NCBI RefSeq assembly: GCF_009906795.1 | Contig: NZ_JAAALN010000009.1 | Span: forward strand, 1 to 44,519 | Direction of reading: 5' to 3' | Source: Kineococcus siccus | GTDB lineage: Bacteria; Actinomycetota; Actinomycetes; Actinomycetales; Kineococcaceae | DNA: 44,519 nucleotides | In this document: in pieces, positions 19,850-27,244 of the stretch | Layout of the letters: every line of letters begins with the position of its first letter | Numbering within the stretch: position 1 is the first letter of the stretch | The notes under the pieces: model-generated | Database searches by the model: none | What the model saw: only the letters and a program-made list of their open reading frames with translations | What the model was told of the DNA's origin: nothing | Made by a program: the position numbers and the translations under genes

Positions 19850-21076
19850 TCAGGACCCCGGCGTCCCGGGGCCGCCGGGCTCCAGCGCCCCCGCGGCGGC
19901 CAGGGCCGCGAGCAGCCCGGCCGTCGCCGTGCGCGCGAAGGCGTCGACGGGCGTGAGCTCGGCGCGGGGCGCGCGGACGCCGTGCAGCCGGGTCGCCGCG
20001 GCGGCCAGGACCAGGGGCCGGTCGGTGGCCGCCGCGAGGTAGGTCCCCGTGAACCCGGGGTGGGCCACGACCGGCAGCGGGCCGGCCGGGGTGTCGAGGC
20101 GAGCGCGGCGGAACCCGAGGGCCTGGTCGGCGTCGGGACCGGGGGCCGTGAAGCGGGCCCGCACGTCCGCGGGCAGGAAGCCCTCGTCGTGCACGAGCGC
20201 CGCCCCGAGGCGCAGGAGGTCGGGCAGCGGCGCGAACAGGCCCGCGTGACCCGAGCAGCCGCCGAGGGCGTGCGCCGCGTTGCCGTCGGCGACCTCGCCC
20301 CGCACCGGGCCGGTGCGCCAGCCGTCGAAGTCCGCGACGCCGAAGCCCGTGGGGTACGGCTCACCCGACGCCAGCATCTCCCGCTCGACGCCGTCGCCGT
20401 CCGAGCCGGTGGCGGCGCTCGCGGGCGGCACCGGCCCGAATACCGTGCGCTGCAGGCCGAGCGGGGCGGCGACCCAGCGCCCGAAGGCCGCGGCGAGGCC
20501 CTCCCCCGCGAGACGCTCGAGCAGCCGGCCGAGCAGCGCGAAGCCCAGGTCGGAGTAGACCGTGCGCTCGCCGGGCGGCCCGGCCAGGGGAAGGCGCTCG
20601 ACGAGGTCGAGGGCCGCTTCCCGCTGCGTCGTCGTGCAGTACAGGGGCACCCAGGGGGCCAGGCCCCCGCGGTGGCGCAATAGGTCGGCGGCGCTCACGC
20701 GCTCCTTCCCGCCGCCCGCGAAGCCCGGGAGCACCTCGGCCACGGGGGCGTGGAGGTCCAGGACGCCCGCGGCGACGAGCCGCGCCGCGACGGCCGTGGT
20801 GGCGGCCACCTTCGTGACCGAGGCGAGGTCGAGCCGGTGCGCGGGGGTCATCTCCTCCCCCGCCGCCGGTGCGTCCCCCGCCCGCGGCAGCGCGGCCCAG
20901 CCCGCGGCCGCGAGCACGCCGCCCGTGGCGGGCGTCCAGGCGCCGACGACGGCTCCCGCCGGGCGCCGGCCCTCGGCACCCGTGGCGAGGACGGCCCGCG
21001 CGGTCGCGGTCACGGCGGCGCCGAGGTCGCTGTCGGTCCCGAGGGCATCGGCGGTCCCGAGGGCGTCGGCCTCCAC
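19850..21076 (-). CDS. Serine hydrolase (beta-lactamase/penicillin-binding fold)
   Basis: Class C beta-lactamase-like serine hydrolase of 408 aa. The catalytic SxxK is SVTK at residues 86-89 (DLASVTKVAATTAVA), the YxN-equivalent is YSDLG (about 173-177) and the KTG-equivalent is HPGFTG. No signal peptide is seen, so it may act in the cytosol on peptides or esters. It begins with GTG directly after the murQ stop. In Bacillus a beta-lactamase-like gene (ybbE/amlB) is also part of the murQ cluster, which supports a role near muropeptide recycling, although the substrate is unknown. The 120 bases beyond it hold short GGGGT/ACCCC inverted repeats that could terminate transcription. Confidence 0.88.
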   Translation of the reverse strand: MEADALGTADALGTDSDLGAAVTATARAVLATGAEGRRPAGAVVGAWTPATGGVLAAAGWAALPRAGDAPAAGEEMTPAHRLDLASVTKVAATTAVAARLVAAGVLDLHAPVAEVLPGFAGGGKERVSAADLLRHRGGLAPWVPLYCTTTQREAALDLVERLPLAGPPGERTVYSDLGFALLGRLLERLAGEGLAAAFGRWVAAPLGLQRTVFGPVPPASAATGSDGDGVEREMLASGEPYPTGFGVADFDGWRTGPVRGEVADGNAAHALGGCSGHAGLFAPLPDLLRLGAALVHDEGFLPADVRARFTAPGPDADQALGFRRARLDTPAGPLPVVAHPGFTGTYLAAATDRPLVLAAAATRLHGVRAPRAELTPVDAFARTATAGLLAALAAAGALEPGGPGTPGS

Positions 21077-22078
21077 TCAGCGACCCGCCACGACGTCGCC
21101 CAGCCGGCCACCCGCGGCGTCGAGCGCGGCGCGGGCCTCGTCGGCCCCGCACCCGAGCACGAGCATCGCGACGGCCGTCCGGGCCTCCCCGCCGGCCGCC
21201 GCGAGCGCGGCCGCGGCCTCGTCCTCCCCGGCGCCGGCGGCGGTGACGACGATGCGCACCGCGCGGCGGCGCAGCTTCTCGTTGGTCGCCCGCACGTCGA
21301 TCATCAGCGAGCCGTAGGTCTTGCCCAGCCGGACCATGGCCAGCGTGGACAGCGTGTTGAGGACCATCTTCGTCGCGGTGCCCGCCCGCAGCCGGGTGGA
21401 CCCGCGCACGACCTCGGGCCCCACGGCCACCTCGATGCCGAGGTCCGCGGCCGCCGACAGCGGCGTGCCCTCGTTGCAGGACAGGCCGATCGTCAGGCAC
21501 CCGTGCGCGCGCGCCGCGGCGACGGCCCCGAGCACGTAGGGGGTGCGGCCGCTCGCCGCGATACCCACCACCGAGTCGTCGGCCGTCAGCCCCAGGGCCT
21601 CGACGTCGCGCCGTCCCGCGTCCGCGTCGTCCTCCGCGCCCTCGACGGCGCTCACGAGCGCCTCGGGCCCTCCCGCGACGAGCCCGACCACCACGCCGGG
21701 CGGGGTGCCGAACGTGGGCGGGACCTCCGAGGCGTCCAGGACGCCCAGCCGGCCCGACGTCCCTGCGCCGACGTGCACGAGCCGGCCGCCGCGGGCCATC
21801 CGCTCCGCGATCGCGTCGACGGCCGCGGCGATGACGGGCAGCTGCGTGCGCACGACCCCGGCGACCGTGGCGTCACCGTCGTTCATCCTCCGCACCAGCT
21901 CCGCGGTCGGCTCCGCGGCGAGGTCGGCACCGACGCCGTCCAGGGCCTCGGTCGTGAGCGCGTCGAGGCGGCGGGCCTCGTCCCGCACCGCGTCCTCGTC
22001 CCGCACCGCGTCCTCGTCCCTCACCGCGTCCTCGTCCCGCACCGCGTCCTCGTCCCGCACCGCGTCCTCGTCCCTCAC
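21077..22078 (-). CDS. murQ: N-acetylmuramic acid 6-phosphate etherase MurQ
   Basis: Cytosolic SIS-domain etherase that removes the lactyl ether of MurNAc-6-phosphate to give GlcNAc-6-phosphate during peptidoglycan recycling. Length up to 333 aa. Family hallmarks: LVHVGAGTSGRLGVLDASE, PPTFGTPPG, GIAASGRTPYVLGA, SCNEGTPLSAAA, RAGTATKMVLNTLSTLAM and ATNEKLRRRAVRI. The N-terminus (VRDEDA repeated five times, then VRDEARRLD) comes from an 18-bp tandem repeat and is not part of the enzyme fold, so the true start could be any of six in-phase GTG codons. The first GTG overlaps the stop of the S4 gene (GTGA). The serine hydrolase follows without a gap. No murP or murR is visible. Confidence 0.95.
   Translation of the reverse strand: MRDEDAVRDEDAVRDEDAVRDEDAVRDEDAVRDEARRLDALTTEALDGVGADLAAEPTAELVRRMNDGDATVAGVVRTQLPVIAAAVDAIAERMARGGRLVHVGAGTSGRLGVLDASEVPPTFGTPPGVVVGLVAGGPEALVSAVEGAEDDADAGRRDVEALGLTADDSVVGIAASGRTPYVLGAVAAARAHGCLTIGLSCNEGTPLSAAADLGIEVAVGPEVVRGSTRLRAGTATKMVLNTLSTLAMVRLGKTYGSLMIDVRATNEKLRRRAVRIVVTAAGAGEDEAAAALAAAGGEARTAVAMLVLGCGADEARAALDAAGGRLGDVVAGR
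21977..22078 (-). repeat. 18-bp tandem repeat carrying start codon plus Shine-Dalgarno-like element
   Basis: Five full units (22061-22078, 22043-22060, 22025-22042, 22007-22024, 21989-22006) and a partial sixth (21977-21988). Consensus on the minus strand is GTGCGGGACGAGGACGCG; units 1 and 4 carry AGG in place of CGG. Each unit starts with GTG and contains GAGG five bases ahead of the next GTG. The length is a multiple of three, so copy-number change keeps the murQ frame. Confidence 0.95.
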
Positions 22079-22296
22079 CCCTCGACCAGGACCCGCCAGC
22101 TGTGCCCGCCCAGCTCGACGACGTCACCGTCGGACAGCTGGCGCCCGCGACGGTCGTCGACCTCGCCGTTGACCAGGACCTCACCGGCCGCGAGCACCTC
22201 GCGCGCCTCGCCCCCGGTGCCGACCGCACCAGCCAGCTTCAGCAGCTGCCCGAGGCGGACCAGCCCCGTGACCGGCACGTCCTGCGGTGCGCTCAC
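22075..22296 (-). CDS. Small S4-domain RNA-binding protein
   Basis: A 73-aa protein that is essentially one S4 RNA-binding domain: LVRLGQLLKLAGAVGTGGEAREVL, then AGEVLVNGEVDDRRGRQLSDGDVV. This matches the YbcJ/YaaA-like group of stand-alone S4 proteins thought to bind structured RNA. The GTG at 22296 overlaps the stop of the upstream 123-aa gene (GTGA) and its own TGA overlaps the first murQ GTG, so it is locked into the operon. Target RNA unknown. Confidence 0.88.
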   Translation of the reverse strand: MSAPQDVPVTGLVRLGQLLKLAGAVGTGGEAREVLAAGEVLVNGEVDDRRGRQLSDGDVVELGGHSWRVLVEG

Positions 22297-22664
22297 GCCT
22301 CGTCGACCGCGAGCGCCGCGAGGACGCCGGCGAGGCGGTCGGCCTCGGCCCGCGTGAGCCGCGCGGGCACGCGCAGCTCGGCGGAGGTGCCGTCCGCGAG
22401 CGGCACCACGTGGGTGAGGAAGGCGCGGCCGGCCGGCTCGGCGGCGGTGGCGGCGACCGGCTCGGGAACGGTGGGCGCGGGGGGTTCGGGCGTCTGCGTG
22501 GTGCCCGGCCGGCCGGGGTCCGTCGCGGCCGCCCCCGACAGGAACGACCGCACGCGGTCGATGCCGTCGCTGGCCAGCCGCTGGGCCGTCGGGTCGAAGC
22601 GGCCCGTGCGCAGCAGCCGCTGCAGGACGTCGTCGATGGGGTCGCCCCCCGGTCGTTCGCTCAT
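22293..22664 (-). CDS. Conserved-looking 123-aa protein, unknown function
   Basis: First gene of the murQ operon. The N-terminal part (DPIDDVLQRLLRTGRFDPTAQ, then DGIDRVRSFLSG) is probably helical, a Pro/Ala/Thr-rich linker lies at about 45-80, and the C-terminal half (FLTHVVPLADGTSAELRVPA, then LTRAEADRLAGVLAALA) looks like a small globular domain. There is no signal peptide or membrane segment. The ATG at 22664 has GAGGAGG upstream, the best ribosome site in this operon. I do not recognise the family. Confidence 0.7.
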   Translation of the reverse strand: MSERPGGDPIDDVLQRLLRTGRFDPTAQRLASDGIDRVRSFLSGAAATDPGRPGTTQTPEPPAPTVPEPVAATAAEPAGRAFLTHVVPLADGTSAELRVPARLTRAEADRLAGVLAALAVDEA

Positions 22665-22784
22665 GGCTCCTCCTCACCGACCGGGGACCCCGGTCGCTCG
22701 GCCTCCAGGATCGCACCGCACCGGGAGCGCCGCCTCCACCGTCGGGACCATCCGCGGACCCCCCGGACGTCGCTCGCCGCCCTC

Positions 22785-25700
22785 TCAGCCCGCGAGGTGG
22801 CCCCAGTCGGCCTGCAGGTCGCGCCAGGGCCCGCTCGCGGCGACCCGGCCGTCCTCGAGCACGACGACCCGGTCGGCGCGCAGCAGCGCCGACCGCTTCG
22901 AGGACGACCCGACGACCGTGACCCCCCTGCGCCGCAGCGCTTCCCAGAGCTCCACCTCGGTGCGCGCGTCCAGCGCGGAGGAGACGTCGTCGGCGACGAG
23001 GAGGTCCGCGCCCGTGGCGAGCGCCCGGGCGAGGGCGAGCCGCTGCACCTGTCCGCCGGACAGCCGGATGCCGCGGTGGCCGACGAGCGCCGCGTGCCCG
23101 CCCGCGTCGAGGAGGTCGGCGTGCAGCCGGGCGTCGTCGAAGGCGGAGGTCAGCCGCTCCTCGGGGTGGGCGTGGTCGAGCAGCACGTTGTCGGAGAAGG
23201 ACCCCGACAGCACGCGCGGGACCTGCGCGACGAAGCAGACCTGCCCGGGGCGCAGGAACGTCTGGGGGTCGGAGACCTCGGCGTCGTTCCAGCACAGCGA
23301 GCCCTCGTGGTCGAGCAGGCCCGCGAGGGCGCCGAGCAGGCTGGACTTCCCGGAGCCGACGCGGCCCGCGAGCAGGACCAGCTCACCCGCGCGCACCGTG
23401 AGGTCGACGCCGTGCACGCCGACGGTGCCGTCGTCGTGGACGGCGGCCAGACCCGCCAGGCGGAGCTCCCGCAGCGGCCGGCGCGGCGGGACGTCCGGCC
23501 GCGGCGCCCGCCCGCCCCGCAGGTCCACGCCCGGCGGCGAGGAGACGAGGTCGTCGGTGCCGGCGAGCTCCGTCATGGCCCGGACCCACTCGCGGGCCAC
23601 GGGGGCCTCGGTGACGACCGCCCCCGCGACGGTCCCGAAGTAGGTGGCCCCCGCGAGCGTCGTGGCCACCAGCAGCGTGGTGGCGATGTCCCAGACCCCG
23701 GCCAGGTAGACCGACCAGGTGGCGACGGTGGCGACCTGCACGAGCACGCCGGGGACGCCGTCCAGGAGGGCGCGGACGCGGAACTCCCGCACCGACGCGG
23801 CGACCCGGTGCCGGTCCACCTCGGCGAGGTGGCGCAGCACGGCGCCGCCGGCGGCCGCGAGCTTCACGGTGCGGGCCGCGTCGAGCGCGGAGCCCAGCGA
23901 GCGGCCGAAGGCGACGCGCGCGTCGCCGGCCGTGCGCGCGGAGGCTCCCGCGACGGGCGCCCCGGCCACGGCGACGGCCGCCGACAGCGCCATCACGGCG
24001 GCCACGACCCCCGCGGCCGCGGCGCTGCCGGCGACGACCCCGGTGACCGCGACGACGGCGGCGCCGATCACGACGTCGACCCAGCGGTCGGTGTAGAGGA
24101 CGAGCCGCTCGGAGTCCAGGCAGCGGGCCGTGACCTCCCCCGGCGGCGTCCGGAGCAGCCGGTGCTGCCGCGTCTGGCCCCGCAGGACGGCCAGCCGCAG
24201 CCGCAGCGTCACGAGGTTCCACCACAGCGGGTAGACCCGGAAGGCGGCCGCGAGCGCGACCGGCAGCAGGAGCAGGCTCGCGCACAGGCCCGCCGTCGTC
24301 CACGCGACCTCCGCGAGCCCCTCGCCGGCGCGCAGGTCGCGCACCAGCAGGCCCCACAGCCAGCCCGTGAGCGTCCCGTACGCCCCGAGCACGGAGACGG
24401 CCAGGAACATCAGGGCGCCCGCGACGCCCCACGCGGGCGCGACGGCGACGGTCCGCAGCACCGTGCGCGTCAGCCGGGGCCGCAGCGGGGCGGGCGCGGG
24501 ACCGCTCTCGCGGCGCGGGCGCGGCAGGAGGGGGGCCGAGGCCACGTCGGCGGTCCCCACGTCGTCGCCCGCGGCCGCGAGGAGGTCGCGGAAGGGCCCG
24601 GGCACGCGCGCCAGCTCCGCGCGCGCCCCGTGCTGCACGAGCCGGCCGCGCTCGAGGACCGCGACCGTGCCGGCGCGGCGGGTCGTGGACAGCCGGTGCG
24701 CGATGAGCAGACCCGTGCGCCCCACGAGCAGCCGCTCGGCGGCCGTGGTGACGCGGTGCTCGGTCACGGGGTCCATCCGCGCCGTGGCCTCGTCGAGGAC
24801 GACGACGCCGACGTCGCGCACGAGCAGCCGTGCGAAGGCGACCAGCTGCTCCTCCCCCGCCGACAGGCTCAGGCCCCCGACGCCGAGGCGGGTGTCCAGG
24901 CCGTCGGGCAGCGTCGCGACCCAGTCGGCCAGGCCGAGCTCAGCGACGGCGCCGGCCACCGCGGAGCGCGGCACGTCGGTGAACAGCGTGATGTTCTGCG
25001 CGAGCGTGGCTGCGAGCAGCTCGGTGCGCTGGGTGACGACGCCGATCGTGCGGCGCAGGTCGACGAGGTCGGTGTCGCGCACGTCCCGCCCGCCCAGCAG
25101 CACCGCGCCGCGGGGCGGTTCCACGGCGCGCGAGAGCAGCGAGGCCAGCGTGGACTTGCCGGCCCCGCTGCGGCCCACGACGGCCAGCGTCGTGCCCGCT
25201 TCGACCGTGAGGCTGACGTGCTGCAGGGCGAAGCCGCCGTCGTCGTAGGCGAAGGAGAGGTCGCGCAGCTGCAGCTCGAGGGGCCCGTCGGGGACGGGCG
25301 CGCCCTCGACGTCCTCGGCCGGGGCGGCGAGCAGGCTGCGGATGCGGGTGAGCGCGCCCAGCCCCGCCTGCACCTCGGGCAGGCGGTTGCTGACCTGGGT
25401 GACGTCGCCGACGAAGCCGCCGACCAGCAGCCACAGGGTGACGAGCTCGCCGACCTGCAGCCCGCCGCGGCTGACGAGGACGACCCCGCCGACCGCGAGC
25501 GCCACGAGCAGGCCGGACAGCACGAGGGTCGTGCGCAGCCCCACGGTGGCCGAGGCGACGCACGTGGCGCGGACGGCGTCGAGGACGGCCTTGGCCTGCA
25601 CGGCGTAGCGCCGGACGACGTGCGCCTGGCCGAGGCTGGAGCGCACGTCGTCGCGGCCCGCGACGACCTCCTCGAGCTGGGCGGCGTGGTCGGTCCACGC

Positions 25701-26237
25701 GGCCTCCTCGACGACCTTGCGCGCCGCGAGCACCCGCGTGAGGGGCCGGGCGACGAGCAGGGCGAGGGCCGTGACGAGGGGGAAGGCGATCCACGCGGGC
25801 CACCACGTGAGGCCGGCCACGACCCAGGCCAGGCCCGAGCGGACCACCGCGCGGGCGAGGTCCCAGCCCGTCGTGCGCAGCAGCTGGGCGAACTGCCGCG
25901 GGTCGTCGTCGACGCGGTCGAGCACCTCGCCGACGGCCTGCTCGGCGAGCGCCGGCAGGGGCTGCGCCAGCGCGGCGTCGAGCAGGTCGGCGCGCAGCAC
26001 GCCCTCGGCACGCCCGACGGCGCCCGAGAACAGGGTGCGGCCCACGGTGTCCAGGACGGTCGAGCCGACCAGGACGGCGGCGAGCGCCACGACCAGGGCG
26101 GTCGTGGCGTCCTCGGCGAGGCGCCCCGTCACGACGGTCGCGGCCGTCTCGGCCGCCGCCGCGACCACCGCCAGGACCAGCGAGGCCGTGACGGCGGGAC
26201 CCGCGAGCCGTCGTGCGGTGAGCGTGCGCTCCGGCAC
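22785..26237 (-). CDS. Single-chain tandem ABC exporter (TMD-NBD-TMD-NBD)
   Basis: Membrane exporter of 1150 aa made of two fused half-transporters. Half 1: TM helices to about 310, Walker A GRSGAGKST (about 353), altered signature LSAGE (about 457), Walker B VVVLDEATA and H-loop LLIAHRLST. Half 2: TM helices about 590-880, Walker A GRVGSGKSS (about 957), canonical LSGGQ (about 1060), Walker B LLVADDVSS with Asp in place of the catalytic Glu, and Ser where the H-loop His should be (VVGSSSKRS). So one ATP site is intact and one degenerate, as in heterodimeric type IV exporters. The GTG at 26237 has GGGAGG seven bases upstream; the frame open to 26312 is not needed. Substrate unknown; no neighbouring biosynthetic genes. 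Confidence 0.92.
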   Translation of the reverse strand: MPERTLTARRLAGPAVTASLVLAVVAAAAETAATVVTGRLAEDATTALVVALAAVLVGSTVLDTVGRTLFSGAVGRAEGVLRADLLDAALAQPLPALAEQAVGEVLDRVDDDPRQFAQLLRTTGWDLARAVVRSGLAWVVAGLTWWPAWIAFPLVTALALLVARPLTRVLAARKVVEEAAWTDHAAQLEEVVAGRDDVRSSLGQAHVVRRYAVQAKAVLDAVRATCVASATVGLRTTLVLSGLLVALAVGGVVLVSRGGLQVGELVTLWLLVGGFVGDVTQVSNRLPEVQAGLGALTRIRSLLAAPAEDVEGAPVPDGPLELQLRDLSFAYDDGGFALQHVSLTVEAGTTLAVVGRSGAGKSTLASLLSRAVEPPRGAVLLGGRDVRDTDLVDLRRTIGVVTQRTELLAATLAQNITLFTDVPRSAVAGAVAELGLADWVATLPDGLDTRLGVGGLSLSAGEEQLVAFARLLVRDVGVVVLDEATARMDPVTEHRVTTAAERLLVGRTGLLIAHRLSTTRRAGTVAVLERGRLVQHGARAELARVPGPFRDLLAAAGDDVGTADVASAPLLPRPRRESGPAPAPLRPRLTRTVLRTVAVAPAWGVAGALMFLAVSVLGAYGTLTGWLWGLLVRDLRAGEGLAEVAWTTAGLCASLLLLPVALAAAFRVYPLWWNLVTLRLRLAVLRGQTRQHRLLRTPPGEVTARCLDSERLVLYTDRWVDVVIGAAVVAVTGVVAGSAAAAGVVAAVMALSAAVAVAGAPVAGASARTAGDARVAFGRSLGSALDAARTVKLAAAGGAVLRHLAEVDRHRVAASVREFRVRALLDGVPGVLVQVATVATWSVYLAGVWDIATTLLVATTLAGATYFGTVAGAVVTEAPVAREWVRAMTELAGTDDLVSSPPGVDLRGGRAPRPDVPPRRPLRELRLAGLAAVHDDGTVGVHGVDLTVRAGELVLLAGRVGSGKSSLLGALAGLLDHEGSLCWNDAEVSDPQTFLRPGQVCFVAQVPRVLSGSFSDNVLLDHAHPEERLTSAFDDARLHADLLDAGGHAALVGHRGIRLSGGQVQRLALARALATGADLLVADDVSSALDARTEVELWEALRRRGVTVVGSSSKRSALLRADRVVVLEDGRVAASGPWRDLQADWGHLAG

Positions 26238-26352
26238 GACGACGCCTCCCGTCCCCCGGCGCGCCGGCGGCGCGCTCCCGGCCGACGCTAGCTCCTCGAC
26301 CGGGGGCGGCACCGCTGCATTTCCGCGGGCGGCTCAGCCCCGCCCGGGGGCC

Positions 26353-26844
26353 TCAGGCCGCGGCGAGGTACTCGTCCCAGCGCGGGTCGGGCTGCTCGGC
26401 CCCGCGCACCGCCCACGACGCGCCGCGCGGCGCCGCCGGCCGGAACGGCAGGTGCCAGCCCATCTCCTCCGGCGTGCGGTTGCCCTTGGCGTTGTTGCAG
26501 CGGATGCAGCAGGCGACGAGGTTCTCCCAGCTGTCCGGGCCGCGGCGGCTGCGGGGCAGGACGTGGTCGACCGTCGTCGCGTGCCCGCGGCAGTAGGCGC
26601 AGCGCTGGTGGTCGCGGCGCAGCACCCCGCGCCGGCTCACCGGGACGACCGAGCCCCGGGGCACCCGGACGTAGCGGGACAGGAGGATGACCGACGGCCG
26701 TTCCAGGCTCATCGACGCGCCGAGGACGGGTTCGGCGTCGGCCAGGACGACCGACGCCTTCCCGGCCAGGACGAGGACGAGCGCCCGGCGGAAGGACACC
26801 ACCGCGAGGGGTTCGTAGCCGGCGTTCAGCACGAGCGTGCGCAC
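26353..26844 (-). CDS. HNH endonuclease-domain protein
   Basis: Cytosolic 163-aa protein. It starts VRTLVLNAGYEPLAVVSFRR, a very conserved N-terminus of actinobacterial HNH proteins. The HNH/zinc core lies at about residues 80-125: CAYC, TVDHVLPRSRRG (DH), ENLVACCIRCNNAKGNRTP (N and second CxxC). Such nucleases are widespread single genes of unknown cellular role. The start is set by GTG at 26844 with GGAGG five bases before; a GTG at 26856 is less fitting. The first 19 bases overlap the 3' end of a small upstream ORF, and a strong hairpin lies 21 bases upstream, so expression may depend on translation of that ORF. Confidence 0.9.
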   Translation of the reverse strand: MRTLVLNAGYEPLAVVSFRRALVLVLAGKASVVLADAEPVLGASMSLERPSVILLSRYVRVPRGSVVPVSRRGVLRRDHQRCAYCRGHATTVDHVLPRSRRGPDSWENLVACCIRCNNAKGNRTPEEMGWHLPFRPAAPRGASWAVRGAEQPDPRWDEYLAAA

Positions 26845-27023
26845 AGGCACCTCCACAGACGACGAGAGGCGCCGTCCCCGAGGGGGAGGGCGCCTCTGAC
26901 GGCGACGACGTGCGACAGCACGTGGACCGGATGGTGGTGCCTGCGGGGAGCCTGGACGTGGCCGGGCGCGGTGGGCGTCGTGGGCGCGGCGTCCGGGTCG
27001 GGACGCACGGTGCGCTGGGACAT
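26826..27023 (-). CDS. Short leader ORF (65 aa, His-rich) ahead of the HNH gene
   Basis: A 65-codon frame starting ATG at 27023 with a near-perfect Shine-Dalgarno GGGGGAGG (27029-27036) five bases upstream and a candidate promoter at the right distance. The peptide has no recognised domain; it contains RRHHHPVHVLSH (five His in ten residues, 29-38) and ends RCLCARSC. Its stop codon lies inside the HNH gene. Layout and the internal hairpin suggest a regulatory leader peptide, though a small protein in its own right is possible. Confidence 0.5.
   Translation of the reverse strand: MSQRTVRPDPDAAPTTPTAPGHVQAPRRHHHPVHVLSHVVAVRGALPLGDGASRRLWRCLCARSC
26865..26897 (-). promoter_or_regulatory. Long hairpin upstream of the HNH start
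   Basis: AGAGGCGCC (26865-26873) pairs with 26889-26897; an inner TCCCC/GGGGA stem with a GAG loop extends it past one G-G mismatch. It sits inside the leader ORF, just before the HNH ribosome site. It could be an attenuator or a translation-controlled barrier; there is no U-tract. Confidence 0.55.
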
Positions 27024-27059
27024 CGTGGCCTCCCCCGCGGGTGCAGTCGTCGTGACCGC

Positions 27060-27088
27060 ACTGTACGTCCGCTCCGGGCGCACGTCAG
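27060..27088 (-). promoter_or_regulatory. Candidate sigma-70 promoter of the leader ORF/HNH operon
   Basis: A -35 CTGACG (27083-27088) and -10 TACAGT (27060-27065) are separated by 17 bases. The predicted start, near 27053, lies about 30 bases before the leader ATG. Confidence 0.5.
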
Positions 27089-27185
27089 CGCGATGGTGAC
27101 CCTGTCGGCGGCGGGTCGCGGCGCGGCCACCCTCCCGACGGCGGCCGGACGCGGGGTGGACGCGGGCCGGCCACCCGCGGACGCG

Positions 27186-27224
27186 ACGAGGCCCGGCACC
27201 CCCCGAGGGGGTGCCGGGCCTCGT
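27186..27224. terminator. Terminator of the C40 peptidase gene
   Basis: A perfect 18-bp stem (27186-27203 with 27207-27224) closes a CGA loop; the arm reads ACGAGGCCCGGCACCCCC. It lies about 20 bases past the stop of the peptidase gene. Confidence 0.85.
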
Positions 27225-27244
27225 TCGTGCTGCGGGGGAACGGC

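Noticed and set aside
22287-26291. A 1334-codon open frame on the plus strand opposite the ABC exporter
   Set aside because: It is rich in Gly, Arg, Asp and His with no recognisable domain. Such antisense frames stay open because the G+C-rich sense strand lacks stop codons.
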